NCBI RefSeq assembly: GCF_030762805.1
Contig: NZ_CP129113.1
Location: 751,001-815,000 of the forward strand
Source of the DNA: Aciduricibacillus chroicocephali
Lineage (GTDB): Bacteria; Bacillota; Bacilli; Bacillales; Amphibacillaceae
Length of the DNA stretch: 64,000 nucleotides
Reading direction: 5' to 3'
In this document: in pieces, positions 1-8,822 of the stretch
How positions within the stretch are numbered: the stretch's first letter is position 1
Layout: every line of letters begins with the position of its first letter
Notes under the pieces: model-generated
The model's input: only the letters and a program-made list of their open reading frames with translations
Database searches by the model: none
What the model was told of the DNA's origin: nothing
Made by a program: the position numbers and the translations under genes

Positions 1-215
1 AGCTGGTTGGTGATGTTCTTAAAGTCATGAAGAATCTCGCAAATGAGGGGATGACGATGGTTGTCGTCACTCATGAAATGCGCTTCGCTCAGGAAGTAGC
101 CGATGAAGTTCTATTTTTTGATCAAGGAACTATTGTGGAACGAGGTACCCCTGAAGCAATTTTCACAAATCCAAGAGAAGAGCGGACAAAACGCTTCCTT
201 GATAGACTTAGTTAA
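1..215 (+). CDS. Polar amino acid ABC transporter ATPase, C-terminal end (partial)
   Basis: Only the last ~71 residues are present; the reading frame is open from base 3 and the gene starts left of the window. The segment carries the H-loop (VVVTHEM) followed by the D-E-V-x-F-x-x-x-G-x-I-x-E block and the terminal NPRxERTKxFL signature typical of GlnQ/HisP-type ATPases that energise uptake of polar amino acids. Walker A, the signature motif and Walker B lie outside the window. A perfect 44-base inverted repeat follows the stop codon, so this is the last gene of its transcription unit. The substrate cannot be told from this piece. Confidence 0.85.
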   Translation, partial: LVGDVLKVMKNLANEGMTMVVVTHEMRFAQEVADEVLFFDQGTIVERGTPEAIFTNPREERTKRFLDRLS

Positions 216-220
216 TTCAA

Positions 221-266
221 AAAGGATTGTGAGAGAGTTAATATTAACTCTCTCACAATCCTTTTG
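221..266 (+). terminator. Terminator after the ABC ATPase gene
   Basis: A perfect 22+22 base inverted repeat (221-264) begins six bases after the stop codon and ends in CCTTTT. The A-rich start makes it potentially active on both strands. Confidence 0.8.
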
Positions 267-283
267 TATATAAAGCTAAATAT

Positions 284-335
284 GAGAAAACTATGCCCCC
301 TCTGGCCAATCAGCCAAAGGGGGCATAGTTTTCTC
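284..335 (-). terminator. Terminator of the ECF S-component gene
   Basis: An 18-bp GC-rich stem (284-301 with 318-335) lies directly against the stop codon of the minus-strand ECF gene. It is probably the 3' end of that gene and may also block read-through from the left. Confidence 0.75.
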
Positions 336-336
336 T

Positions 337-867
337 TTAGATTCTTCCGATACTCTTTCTCAAGCGTTCAGCTAATGGCACAACGACGATTCCAGCTACG
401 ACAACTTGAAGGAAGTTGCCTGGTACAGAACCGAGTGGAACAGCCCAGTTGCCATATAGGATCACTTCAGCGAAATAGTATCCAACAATTTTTACAAATA
501 GTGCAGCGAAAACTGCAAAAGAATAAACAAAAATTCTGTTGCCAGGCATTTTGTCAGCAATCAGTCCGGCAAGATAGCCCATGATTCCTACGATGACAAA
601 CGTAAATGGTGCCCATGCTGTCCATCCGGATAGAAGGTCGAACAGTGCCATACCGAAGGCTCCTGAAATCATGCCAGCTCTTCTTCCATAGACGAATGCA
701 GCAACGAATAGAGGGACGTTGCCCAAGTGAATCAACCCACCATTACCCATAATTGGAAGTCTGAACTGAATAAATGCTGTAGCGACAAGTGTCAAAGCGA
801 TGAACAGCGCATAAATGACGAGTGTTTTCGTCTTGATGGCTGGTTTTGCGGATGTAGTAGAACTCAT
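337..867 (-). CDS. ECF transporter S component (substrate-binding membrane subunit)
   Basis: A 176-residue protein with about six hydrophobic segments and a short charged N-terminus. The LGNVPLFVAAFVYGRRAGM segment, followed by a G-x-x-x-x-DLLSGW block, is typical of vitamin-type energy-coupling-factor S components (ECF_trnsprt/riboflavin-like fold), which bind a micronutrient and dock on the shared EcfA/A'/T module encoded elsewhere. The start is backed by GAAAGGAGAG seven bases upstream. Minus-strand TATAAT lies at 900-905. No TPP, FMN or preQ1 riboswitch is recognisable in the 174-base upstream gap, so the ligand is unknown; a thiamine-precursor, pyridoxine or riboflavin relative are all possible. 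Confidence 0.8.
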   Translation of the reverse strand: MSSTTSAKPAIKTKTLVIYALFIALTLVATAFIQFRLPIMGNGGLIHLGNVPLFVAAFVYGRRAGMISGAFGMALFDLLSGWTAWAPFTFVIVGIMGYLAGLIADKMPGNRIFVYSFAVFAALFVKIVGYYFAEVILYGNWAVPLGSVPGNFLQVVVAGIVVVPLAERLRKSIGRI

Positions 868-899
868 ATGATTGCTCTCCTTTCAAATATCGACAATTT

Positions 900-905
900 A
901 TTATA
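900..905 (-). promoter_or_regulatory. Probable -10 box of the ECF S-component gene
   Basis: Minus-strand TATAAT about 33 bases before the start codon. No good -35 box is obvious at 17 bases. Confidence 0.4.
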
Positions 906-1041
906 CTTCGAAAACAATTATTAATAAATAGTATTTTCTCAATATTATCAGGTGAAACATGGAATTTTGGCTTATGTTCGCTTCTGTTTACTGATAGAAT
1001 GAATGAAGATGCAATTATATATAGAGAGAAGCGTTTAATAG

Positions 1042-2220
1042 ATGGGTATACATGTTAAGTCAGCTAGAGTACAATTTTGGTTCTTAATGGGTATTGTTGT
1101 GATTGCCGGTTTCTCTCAGGGGATGCTCATGCCGGTTGTTTCAATTTTGCTAGAAAAAGACGGGGTGTCTGCTTCATTGAATGGTATGAACACAGCGGCT
1201 GTTTATCTCGGCATTCTGCTTGCAGCACCTTTCATGGAGAAGATCTTGCGCAAAGCTGGATTTCGGAATGGCCTTATTGCAGGAGGGCTTCTTGTCGTTG
1301 TGTCACTTGCGCTGTTTCCCGTATGGAAGTCATTCTGGTTCTGGTTTGCGCTGAGATTTGTAATCGGTCTTGGTGACAGTGTGTTGCAAATTGGAGCTCA
1401 GACTTGGATTACGACATTCTCACCGAAAAATAGAAGAGGCTTGAATGTTGCACTGTTCGGCCTTTGTTTTGGGCTAGGATTTGGAATTGGGCCGATGATG
1501 ACGAATTTACTTTCGGTAAATGAGGAACTGCCATTTTTAGCCTCGGCTGTTTTTGGATTAATTGCGCTTATCCCCATGTTTTTCATGCAAAATCAATACC
1601 CTATGAGCAAGGAGGATATGAATAATGGGGGAGAAACGAAGCACGTAGTTTCAGTCTTGAAATATGCTTGGGTCGCTTTACTATTCCCATTAGGTTACGG
1701 ATTCCTCGAGGCGACATTAAACGGGAACTTCCCGGTCTATGCTTTGCAGTCGGGAATACGTGTAAGTGAAGTGGCTATTATATTGCCGGCATTTGCGATT
1801 GGCAGCGTCATCCTTCAGTTGCCACTAGGGTCGATGAGTGACAAATTCGGGCGCAAGCGGATGTTGACGATATCTTTGATTATTGGAATTACTGCCTTCA
1901 CTATGGCAGGTCTTCTTCAAAAGTCGACGCTTGCTTTAATGATTTGTTTCGCTGTTGCTGGTATGTTCGTCGGATCGATTTATTCACTTGGTGTTACGTA
2001 TATGGTCGACCTATTGCCGCCATATTTACTTACAGTTGGAAATACATTATGCAGTGTTCTTTACTCGGTCGGAAGTTTGGCTGGACCGATAATTGGCGGG
2101 GCATCACTTCAGTATATAAAAGGTATCAATTTCTTCTTTATAATCGGTTCATTCTTACTCGTCATTTTAGTCTCGCTTGCGATGTTCAGGCCGAGAGAGG
2201 TAGCGGAAGATTCATGCTGA
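1042..2220 (+). CDS. MFS transporter, drug/sugar-efflux type
   Basis: A 392-residue protein with two halves of six hydrophobic segments each. The loop between TM2 and TM3 (ME-KILRKAGFRNG) and the second-half counterpart (GSMSDKFGRKRM, about residues 261-272) is the major facilitator A-motif; the N-half copy is degenerate. The protein therefore acts in the cytoplasmic membrane as a proton-coupled exporter or importer of a small molecule. The AGAGAGAAG ribosome site at 1024-1032 supports the ATG at 1042. It stands alone between the divergent ECF gene and a T-box unit that has its own promoter. Substrate not predictable. Confidence 0.8.
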   Translation: MGIHVKSARVQFWFLMGIVVIAGFSQGMLMPVVSILLEKDGVSASLNGMNTAAVYLGILLAAPFMEKILRKAGFRNGLIAGGLLVVVSLALFPVWKSFWFWFALRFVIGLGDSVLQIGAQTWITTFSPKNRRGLNVALFGLCFGLGFGIGPMMTNLLSVNEELPFLASAVFGLIALIPMFFMQNQYPMSKEDMNNGGETKHVVSVLKYAWVALLFPLGYGFLEATLNGNFPVYALQSGIRVSEVAIILPAFAIGSVILQLPLGSMSDKFGRKRMLTISLIIGITAFTMAGLLQKSTLALMICFAVAGMFVGSIYSLGVTYMVDLLPPYLLTVGNTLCSVLYSVGSLAGPIIGGASLQYIKGINFFFIIGSFLLVILVSLAMFRPREVAEDSC

Positions 2221-2295
2221 TTTAAAGAATAAAGCGATTAAGCATTGGAATCATTAGAGTTGGAAGTAATCCCCTATGGTTGGTTTCTCCATCCA

Positions 2296-2324
2296 TTGAC
2301 AATCATTTCAGTAACAGATATATT
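2296..2324 (+). promoter_or_regulatory. Vegetative promoter of the T-box/NhaC unit
   Basis: TTGACA at 2296-2301, a 17-base spacer and TATATT at 2319-2324. This is a near-consensus SigA promoter placing the transcript start just ahead of the T-box leader. Confidence 0.85.
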
Positions 2325-2334
2325 ATGAAACATA

Positions 2335-2586
2335 AACTTTAACACATAAAAGCGTTCATGCGCGAAAGTGATTATAAATAAGTACTGTCGGCAGATTGAA
2401 GTAGAATGGTGATGAAGCAGCGAGAAGAGACCGGATGGTTGGTGGGAATCCGGGCAGTGATCATTCGAATTACGACTGCATTCTAAGATGACAGTTTATT
2501 TAAATGAAGAGGACAGGTTCTTACCTGTCAATTAGGGTGGTACCGCGGAGCTCCTTCGTCCCTAGTGGCGATGGGGCTTTTTTGTG
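2335..2586 (+). promoter_or_regulatory. T-box leader (tRNA-sensing riboswitch), probably tyrosine-specific
   Basis: The hallmark T-box AATTAGGGTGGTACCGCG occurs at 2530-2547, followed by an intrinsic terminator (2551-2586, ending in TTTTTT). Stem I can be closed by TAGAATG (2402-2408) pairing with CATTCTA (2479-2485). Above it sit a GTGATGA turn, an apical stem formed by CCGGAT/ATCCGG, and a specifier strand GAATTACGA in which TAC (2471-2473) is the best specifier codon. The TGGT of the antiterminator bulge fits a tRNA ending ACCA, as tRNA-Tyr does. Known biology: NhaC/YheL-type genes under tyrosine T-boxes occur in Bacilli. Uncharged tRNA-Tyr would stabilise the antiterminator and switch the gene on. 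The T-box identity is certain; the amino acid is inferred. Confidence 0.93.
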
Positions 2587-2612
2587 TTCAGAAATAGTGG
2601 AGGTTTTAATAA

Positions 2613-4004
2613 ATGCATCAGGATCAGGCTGTATTGAAAGTAAGACCGATAGAAGCTTTAATTGTAGTATTTATCTTATTTGTCGGAATCGGTTTTTCGA
2701 TTATTAGATATGAGGCAGTTCCGCATGCTCCGATTGCCTTGGCCATTTTTGCGTTAATGATCTATGGTTTGCTTAAGCGTGTCCCGGTGAAAGATCTGGA
2801 AAATGGTCTCGTTGACGGGGCAAAATCGGGACTCGGTGCGATCTTCCTCTTCTTCTTTATAGGCATGCTCATTAGTGCCTGGATGGCGAGCGGAACAATT
2901 CCTACCTTCATTTACTTGGCAATGGAAGCTGTTAATGGAAAATTCTTTTTTGCGGTTGTTTTCATTGTAACGTCAGTCATTGGAATGAGTATCGGAAGCT
3001 CGCTGACGACTGCGGCTACGCTTGGGGTCGCTTTTATAGGAGTGAGTACAGCGCTTGGGCTATCACCTGCAATAACTGCCGGAGCGGTTGTATCGGGCGC
3101 ATTCTTCGGAGATAAGATGTCGCCACTCTCTGATACGACGAACCTTGCCTCGATGGTCGCGAAGGTAGATCTATTTGAACATATTAAAAATATGATGTGG
3201 ACGACGGTTCCGGCATTTATAATTTCGGCTGTCTTGTTCGCCTTTTTGTCCCCAAAGCAGGCATCAGCGAATTTTGAAAAGATCGCTGTGCTGAAAAAGA
3301 CTTTGTTGGAGCTTGGACTTGTCCATTGGTATTCGCTCATTCCATTTGTTGTATTGGCTGTATTGGCGATCAAAAAAGTATCAGCCATTTTCACACTATC
3401 ATTCGGGATTTTCTCAAGTCTGATTGTAAGCTTCTTCGTTCAGAAAGATTATGGCTTGAACCAGATTCTTGGGCTGCTGTTTAAAGGCTATAAATCGAAC
3501 AGCGGAGTGAAAGAAATTGATTCTTTGCTTTCACGAGGCGGGATGGAGAGTATGCTCTTCTCGATTTCTCTCGTATTGCTTGCACTCGCCCTTGGAGGAA
3601 TGCTATTCAAATTGGGAATCCTGCCTGCATTGCTTGAAGGCGTACAGCGTTTTTTAAAAAAGGTTTCCTTGTTAATCAGTTGTACAGCTTTTACAGCAAT
3701 CGGTGTTAACTTCCTCGTTGGGGAACAATATCTGTCTGTATTGTTACCTGGTAATGCGTTTCTCAGTGCATTTGAAAAAGCCGGACTTCATCCTAAAAAC
3801 CTGTCCCGAGTACTGGAAGATGCGGGAGCAGTCGTTAATCCGCTCGTACCTTGGAGTGTTTGTGGTGTGTTCCTTACATCAGTACTAGGCGTCTCGACAC
3901 TCGATTATGTGCCATTTGCATTCTTCTGTCTTCTGTCTCCGATACTGACGATCTTGTTTGGGATTACCGGGTTTACGATTACACGGATTGAGAAGAAGAT
4001 GTAG
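2613..4004 (+). CDS. NhaC-family antiporter, candidate tyrosine transporter
   Basis: A 463-residue integral membrane protein with about eleven to twelve hydrophobic segments. It has NhaC-family signatures such as GSSLTTAATLGVAF (near residue 131) and GAFFGDKMSPLSDTTNLAS (near 164), the ion-binding region of Na+/H+ antiporters of this group. A GTGGAGG ribosome site precedes the ATG. The gene lies 27 bases behind a T-box terminator, so it is expressed when an amino acid, probably tyrosine, is scarce. Family knowledge: T-box controlled NhaC paralogues (YheL group) are proposed amino-acid/Na+ exchangers rather than pH-homeostasis antiporters. I infer tyrosine import; the substrate is unproven. 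Confidence 0.85.
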   Translation: MHQDQAVLKVRPIEALIVVFILFVGIGFSIIRYEAVPHAPIALAIFALMIYGLLKRVPVKDLENGLVDGAKSGLGAIFLFFFIGMLISAWMASGTIPTFIYLAMEAVNGKFFFAVVFIVTSVIGMSIGSSLTTAATLGVAFIGVSTALGLSPAITAGAVVSGAFFGDKMSPLSDTTNLASMVAKVDLFEHIKNMMWTTVPAFIISAVLFAFLSPKQASANFEKIAVLKKTLLELGLVHWYSLIPFVVLAVLAIKKVSAIFTLSFGIFSSLIVSFFVQKDYGLNQILGLLFKGYKSNSGVKEIDSLLSRGGMESMLFSISLVLLALALGGMLFKLGILPALLEGVQRFLKKVSLLISCTAFTAIGVNFLVGEQYLSVLLPGNAFLSAFEKAGLHPKNLSRVLEDAGAVVNPLVPWSVCGVFLTSVLGVSTLDYVPFAFFCLLSPILTILFGITGFTITRIEKKM

Positions 4005-4030
4005 GTTCACTTCAATAACGTTCTAAATAA

Positions 4031-4078
4031 AAACAGCCAACGTACCACATTTAAAGGTACGCTGGCTGTTTAGTTTTT
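4031..4078. terminator. Bidirectional terminator between nhaC-like and SDR genes
   Basis: AAACAGCCAACGTACC pairs with its near-complement at 4055-4070 with one A-C mismatch, flanked by A- and T-runs. It serves both converging genes. Confidence 0.85.
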
Positions 4079-4735
4079 TTAGGAAAGTCGATTCAACGCT
4101 TCTTTAATCGATGTCTTTCCTTTGATGACTTGAAACTCTTTTCCGATCATGTTTTCATCTTTCAACGATTCAAGAATTACCTCTGCAATATCTTCGCGCG
4201 GAACTTCGTCTCGTGCGACGGAAGGAGCTGCTTCAACTTGGCCGGTACCGGCATCATTAGTAAGTTTCCCAGGATGGATAATCGTATAGTCTAGCTTTGA
4301 GTCGCGCAGCCAAATGTCGGCATAATGCTTTGCAATGACATAAGGGGCAAAGGAAGAACCGGCAGCCTCTTGAATCGCTTCTCTTGTCGTGTCATAAGAG
4401 CTAATCATGATAAAGCGGTTGACGCCGGCTTTTTTGGCAGCTTCGATTGTTTTCACCGCTCCGTCCAAATCAATGGCAATTGTCTTATCAGGACCAGTCT
4501 TTGGACCAGAACCTGCCGTGAAGACGATGGCATCCACATCTTCAGCAGCTTTGGCAATATTGTCAATTTTACCTTCAAGGTCTACGAGAAGTGTATCAGC
4601 ACCGAGTTGCTTAAATTTTTCCTGCTGTTCGGCTTTACGAACCATTGCCTTCGCCTGGAGTGTACCGCTCTCCTGTATTAACTTCACTAGATGTGTACCA
4701 ATTTGTCCGTTTGCACCAACTACGAGTACTTTCAA
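4079..4735 (-). CDS. NAD(P)-binding atypical SDR protein, YhfK-like
   Basis: From the proposed TTG start at 4735 the product is 218 residues, the usual length for YhfK-type atypical short-chain dehydrogenases (NmrA/NAD(P)H-binding group). It opens MKVLVVGANGQIG, the Rossmann G-x-x-G-x-x-G dinucleotide site, and later shows FTAGSG and the Y-x-x-x-K pair in YVIAKHYAD. The frame is open further upstream, but AAAGGATG six bases before the TTG, and the family N-terminus, argue for this start. The protein probably binds NAD(P)H in the cytoplasm as a redox sensor or reductase; the substrate is unknown. Monocistronic, converging on the nhaC-like gene. Confidence 0.8.
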   Translation of the reverse strand: MKVLVVGANGQIGTHLVKLIQESGTLQAKAMVRKAEQQEKFKQLGADTLLVDLEGKIDNIAKAAEDVDAIVFTAGSGPKTGPDKTIAIDLDGAVKTIEAAKKAGVNRFIMISSYDTTREAIQEAAGSSFAPYVIAKHYADIWLRDSKLDYTIIHPGKLTNDAGTGQVEAAPSVARDEVPREDIAEVILESLKDENMIGKEFQVIKGKTSIKEALNRLS

Positions 4736-4932
4736 TATAAACATCCTTTCAATCTTATATCGTTCATATAGTATTCCCGTCAGGATAGGGACTGTAACCT
4801 TGTGTATTTTTGTAAGCCGGACATAGGGATAAACAATCCTATTAAGCTTAATTTTTTTCATGTCGAAATGTAGGTCTTTGATATGGTAGAATGCATCTAG
4901 GCAGAATTGTGATTATTGAGGAGGCACCACAT

Positions 4933-6321
4933 TTGAAAGGCGAAAAAGGGGAAGTCCATATCGTCGACATTCATGGCTTGAACTCGAAAGGTGAAGGCCA
5001 GACGGTTGTACGTGAGAAGAATGAAGATGGCAATACGAAGAAAATGAAAATGACAGTTCCATATACAATTCCAGGTGAGACAGTGCGGGCGGTTATTGAA
5101 AGACCTGGCCGTAAGCGCAGCATGGCAATCGCTGAGGAAATTATTAATGTCCATCCTGAACGTACGACAGCTCCATGTCCGCATTTCGGCAAATGTGGCG
5201 GTTGTTCCTTGCAGCATTGGGAATATGCTGGGCAGCTGAAGCACAAGCTGGCGCATGTCAAGGATGTTGTCGAAGCAGCTGGGTTTGATCCGAATCTTGT
5301 TCGCGATGTAATCGGGATGGAAGAGCCGTGGCATTATCGCAACAAAATGGAATTTACTTTTGCTCCAGACGGTTCACTCGGACTCCACGAGCGCGGTAAT
5401 TTCCGCAAGATCATTCCGCTTGAGACATGCCTGATTGCAAAAGATGATGTTGTAGATGCTGCAATGGAAGTTGCAGCCTGGACGAGAGAACATGAATTGA
5501 CAGGTTATAATAAGAAACTTCATGAAGGTCTTTTGCGAAATCTTATGGTCCGCCGTTCATTCGCTACAGGTGAAATGATGCTTGGAGTCTTTGCGACTGA
5601 AGCTCCTGTTGGAGAACTGGAAGGTCCGATCAAAGATTTGGTCGCCAGGATTGAAAGCAAGTTTCCACAAGTGAAAAGTCTGATCTGGTTGGAAAATACT
5701 GAATGGGCTGATACGACACAATCACAGAAATCACATGTTCTCGCTGGACGAGATTATATTCATGACGAATTGGCAGGATATACGTATCGACTCTGGTTCG
5801 ATACATTTTTCCAGACGAACCCTGTACAGGCTGAAAAGCTCGTTGAAATTGCAATTGAGATGGCTCAGCCGAAGAAGACGGAACGCATGATTGATCTGTT
5901 CTGTGGCGTCGGAACATTCTCATTGCCATTCGCAAGTCGCACAGCTGAGCTTGCCGGGATAGAAATTGTTGAAAAATCGATTGAGTCTGCGAAGCGCAAT
6001 GCGGTAGATAATGGTTTGTCAAACACGTTATTCCTTGCTGAAAGTGCACGCGTCGGTATTGATCAGATTCTTGAAAAGTTCGGAGCACCGGACTTGCTCA
6101 TGCTTGATCCGCCTCGTGCAGGAGCAGGTGGCAAAGTGATGCGTCGCATTGGTCGTGCCCAACCGGAACGTGTAGTCTATGTATCTTGTAATCCGGATTC
6201 CTTTGCGGAAGACATCAAGGAATTGGAACCATTCGGCTATGAACTACAGGCTGTTCAGCCGGTCGATCTTTTCCCGCATACAGTGCATGTTGAATGTGTC
6301 GCTTTGCTGAATAGAATATAA
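4933..6321 (+). CDS. rlmD: 23S rRNA (uracil-5-)-methyltransferase, RlmD/RumA family
   Basis: SAM-dependent enzyme that makes 5-methyluridine in 23S rRNA. The N-terminal TRAM-like beta domain is followed by a Fe-S cysteine set (CPHFGKCGGC near residues 82-91, with a later Cys in LETCL), the SAM site DLFCGVGTFSLPF, the DPPRAG motif and the catalytic YVSCNPDSF. I place the start at TTG 4933 because GAGGAGG lies exactly eight bases upstream (4918-4924); the ATG at 4891 in the same frame has no ribosome site and would add 14 residues. The product is 462 residues, close to Bacillus YfjO. It appears to be transcribed alone. Confidence 0.92.
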   Translation: MKGEKGEVHIVDIHGLNSKGEGQTVVREKNEDGNTKKMKMTVPYTIPGETVRAVIERPGRKRSMAIAEEIINVHPERTTAPCPHFGKCGGCSLQHWEYAGQLKHKLAHVKDVVEAAGFDPNLVRDVIGMEEPWHYRNKMEFTFAPDGSLGLHERGNFRKIIPLETCLIAKDDVVDAAMEVAAWTREHELTGYNKKLHEGLLRNLMVRRSFATGEMMLGVFATEAPVGELEGPIKDLVARIESKFPQVKSLIWLENTEWADTTQSQKSHVLAGRDYIHDELAGYTYRLWFDTFFQTNPVQAEKLVEIAIEMAQPKKTERMIDLFCGVGTFSLPFASRTAELAGIEIVEKSIESAKRNAVDNGLSNTLFLAESARVGIDQILEKFGAPDLLMLDPPRAGAGGKVMRRIGRAQPERVVYVSCNPDSFAEDIKELEPFGYELQAVQPVDLFPHTVHVECVALLNRI

Positions 6322-6403
6322 ACCAAGTTAATATTTGCATTTGCTTGTCCAGCTTCGATTCCGTTAAAATAAGATATATGAGTTTCATTTTAAGACTACT
6401 AAA

Positions 6404-6436
6404 TTCTCGGGTTTTTCATTAAGAACCCGGGATATT
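6404..6436 (+). terminator. Terminator after rlmD
   Basis: CGGGTT (6408-6413) pairs with AACCCG (6424-6429) around a ten-base loop, followed by a T-rich tail. Confidence 0.6.
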
Positions 6437-6502
6437 TTTGCTTTTTAAATTTAAGATTGGGTTTGACCTGGTCATTCCATAATGAGAGGATTCGAGTTTG
6501 AT

Positions 6503-7486
6503 ATGACTGATAACTTTTGGCATGAATTACCGAAGCCGTTTTTTATATTGGCACCAATGGAAGCTGTAACAGATGTTGTTTTTCGTCATGTAGTAACAGA
6601 GGCAGCAAGACCTGATGTTTTTTTCACAGAGTTTACGAATACGGAAAGTTTCTGTCATCCAAAAGGGATAGACAGTTTGCGAGGCCGTTTGACTTATACA
6701 GAGGACGAGCAGCCGATTGTCGCTCATATATGGGGAGACAAGCCGGAACATTTCCGTGAAATGAGTATCGGCATGGCGGAACAAGGATTCCGTGGTGTCG
6801 ATATTAATATGGGCTGCCCTGTAGCAAATGTTGCTGGAAAAGGGAAAGGGAGCGGATTGATCCGTCGTCCGGACGTTGCCGCAGAAATTATACAGGCAGC
6901 GAAAGCGGGCGGATTGCCAGTGAGTGTGAAGACAAGAGTCGGATACACAAATGTGGACGAATGGCGTGATTGGCTCACTCACATACTGAAACAAGACATC
7001 GTAAATCTATCCATTCATCTTCGTACAAGGAAAGAAATGAGCAATGTGCCCGCTCATTGGGATATGATTCCTGAGATTAAGAAACTTCGTGATGAGATTG
7101 CACCGCATACACTTCTCACAATCAATGGGGATATTCCAGACCGTCAAACTGGTTTGGAACTTGCTGAAAAATACGGTGTTGACGGTATTATGATCGGTCG
7201 CGGTATTTTTAAAAACCCGTTTGCCTTTGAGAAAGAGCCGAGAGAGCATAGCAGCAAGGAATTGCTTGACCTCTTGAGACTTCAGCTCGATCTTCACGAT
7301 AAATATTCAAAAGAGTTGGAGCCGCGTCCTTTCAAACCGCTTCGCCGCTTCTTCAAAATTTATGTCCGTGGTGTTCGTGGAGCGGGCGAATTAAGAAATG
7401 AATTGATGAGCACAGAAACTACAGATGAAGTCCGAGCACTCCTAGATGACTTTGAAAAACAGAATATGGATGAGATGAAAGAATAA
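6503..7486 (+). CDS. tRNA-dihydrouridine synthase family protein
   Basis: A 327-residue FMN-dependent TIM-barrel enzyme that reduces uridine in the tRNA D-loop. The sequence starts [12 protein letters not shown], has the catalytic cysteine in [19 protein letters not shown] (near residue 98), KTRVG, the FMN-contacting IHLRTR (most Dus proteins read H-G-R-T-R here) and the phosphate-binding [11 protein letters not shown]. The ATG at 6503 is chosen because it directly precedes the conserved domain and has GAGAGGA upstream, although the 13-base gap is long; the ATG at 6482 has no ribosome site. It is a divergent Dus subgroup, so the exact tRNA position modified is unknown. Confidence 0.85.
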   Translation: MTDNFWHELPKPFFILAPMEAVTDVVFRHVVTEAARPDVFFTEFTNTESFCHPKGIDSLRGRLTYTEDEQPIVAHIWGDKPEHFREMSIGMAEQGFRGVDINMGCPVANVAGKGKGSGLIRRPDVAAEIIQAAKAGGLPVSVKTRVGYTNVDEWRDWLTHILKQDIVNLSIHLRTRKEMSNVPAHWDMIPEIKKLRDEIAPHTLLTINGDIPDRQTGLELAEKYGVDGIMIGRGIFKNPFAFEKEPREHSSKELLDLLRLQLDLHDKYSKELEPRPFKPLRRFFKIYVRGVRGAGELRNELMSTETTDEVRALLDDFEKQNMDEMKE

Positions 7487-7520
7487 TTGAGGCTCTCTTG
7501 TTTCAGTCTATAATGTGGGA

Positions 7521-7557
7521 AGACAATCTACCTTAACGGATAGATTGTCTTCTTTAT
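7521..7557 (+). terminator. Terminator after the dus gene
   Basis: A 10-bp stem (7521-7530 with 7541-7550) with a ten-base loop, then a T-rich stretch. Confidence 0.75.
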
Positions 7558-7676
7558 GTTTTGAATAGCTTTTATTTTAAGTGATGAATGTGGATAAGCA
7601 TTTTTGATGGTTGCCTTTGATAAAACGAGTATAATGGTTGCCAATTCCAATCATTCGAAAGCGAGGCAAATGTGCA

Positions 7677-8708
7677 ATGAAACTTGGCATACTTGATCAG
7701 ACACATCTAGTTGAAGGCATTTCGCCTGCAGAAGCATTCCGGCAAACAGTACAAATGGCGCAATTCGCAGATCAGCTCGGTCTGGAACGCTATTGGGTTT
7801 CAGAACACCATGGTTCGGATGTAATTGTCGGAGCCGCTCCTGAGGTTCTCGCAAGCTTCCTTTTAGCAAAAACAGAGCGTATCAAAATCGGTACAGGTGG
7901 TGTCATGCTTACCCACTATGCTCCTTTTAAAGTAGCTGAACAGTTCAAAGTGATGAGTGCTCTGGCACCTGGACGAGTGAATCTGGGGGTTGGCAGGGCA
8001 CCGGGCGGGGCGCATCTTTCAACCATTGCACTTAAAGGCGGCAGATCACTAGAAGATGGCTGGAAGCGGGATACTGAAGGTTTTCCAAGCCAAATCGATG
8101 AATTGCTTGAGTATATGGAGGATGAATTGCCTGAGGCTCATCCGCTCAGCGGTCATCTGTTCGCTGCACCGCGCATCGGTCGAAAACCGGAAATTTGGGT
8201 GCTTGGGACAAGTCCCTCTTCGGGAAGAATGGCGGCAGAGAAAGGTTTGCCATTTGCCTTTGCCCAGTTTATTCAATATGCGCCAGGTGTGATGGAAGAA
8301 GCGATCCACACATACGCTGAGCATTTCAAGCCTTCGCGATATTTGGATTCGCCCCAAGCATTAGTGACAATGAAAGCGATTGTGGCGGAAAGTGATGCAG
8401 AAGCGGAGTATCTTGCAAGAAGCGCACTGCATGTGGATTTTTGGAAGCATCGTTCCAAAAATGAACGCTTTATCAATCCTGACAAAGCACTGGCAGATGT
8501 TCGAACAGAAAAAGAATGGCAGGAAGTTGAGGATTTGAAGGCAACCTATCTAATTGGATCTAAAGAAACCGTCACCAGACAAATTGCTGATTTATCAACA
8601 CGCCTTCCCATCAAAGAGCTGATGGCAATTACTCCAATTTTTGATATAAAAAAACGAAAGCGTTCCGTGGAACTTCTAGAAGAGGCTGTCAAAACTGTTG
8701 GAAAGTAG
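7677..8708 (+). CDS. LLM-class flavin-dependent oxidoreductase (luciferase-like, group 1)
   Basis: A 343-residue protein of the bacterial luciferase superfamily, of the 'luciferase family oxidoreductase group 1' type. MKLGILDQ at the N-terminus, ERYWVSEHH, the GTGGVMLTHYAP flavin-region block, LGVGRAPGG and LGTSPSSGRMAAEKGLPFAFA are all characteristic. Such enzymes use reduced FMN supplied by a partner reductase to oxidise small molecules with O2; the substrate here is unknown. The ATG at 7677 is preferred over 7638 because it matches the family N-terminus and has GCGAGG ten bases upstream. A TATAAT at 7630-7635 could be the -10 box. Single-gene unit. Confidence 0.88.
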   Translation: MKLGILDQTHLVEGISPAEAFRQTVQMAQFADQLGLERYWVSEHHGSDVIVGAAPEVLASFLLAKTERIKIGTGGVMLTHYAPFKVAEQFKVMSALAPGRVNLGVGRAPGGAHLSTIALKGGRSLEDGWKRDTEGFPSQIDELLEYMEDELPEAHPLSGHLFAAPRIGRKPEIWVLGTSPSSGRMAAEKGLPFAFAQFIQYAPGVMEEAIHTYAEHFKPSRYLDSPQALVTMKAIVAESDAEAEYLARSALHVDFWKHRSKNERFINPDKALADVRTEKEWQEVEDLKATYLIGSKETVTRQIADLSTRLPIKELMAITPIFDIKKRKRSVELLEEAVKTVGK

Positions 8709-8775
8709 CATCGTTTCAATACGATTTTACGGTACCTTTAATTTCCAGTTACTATGTATTACGGAAAAAGGGAAG

Positions 8776-8801
8776 ACCCGAAGACTTCTTCGTCTTCGGG
8801 T
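8776..8801 (-). terminator. Terminator of the yjcZ pair (may act both ways)
   Basis: A perfect 10-bp stem (8776-8785 with 8792-8801). The minus-strand exit runs into CTTCCCTTTTT; it lies just past the last yjcZ gene. Confidence 0.75.
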
Positions 8802-8822
8802 AAAAGTCAACTTATCTCCAGA

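Noticed and set aside
264..584. Plus-strand 106-residue frame over the ECF gene
   Set aside because: It begins in the terminator region and runs antisense to a clear membrane-protein gene; no ribosome site.
4891..4932. ATG start of rlmD 14 codons upstream
   Set aside because: It lacks a ribosome site, while TTG 4933 has GAGGAGG at ideal spacing.
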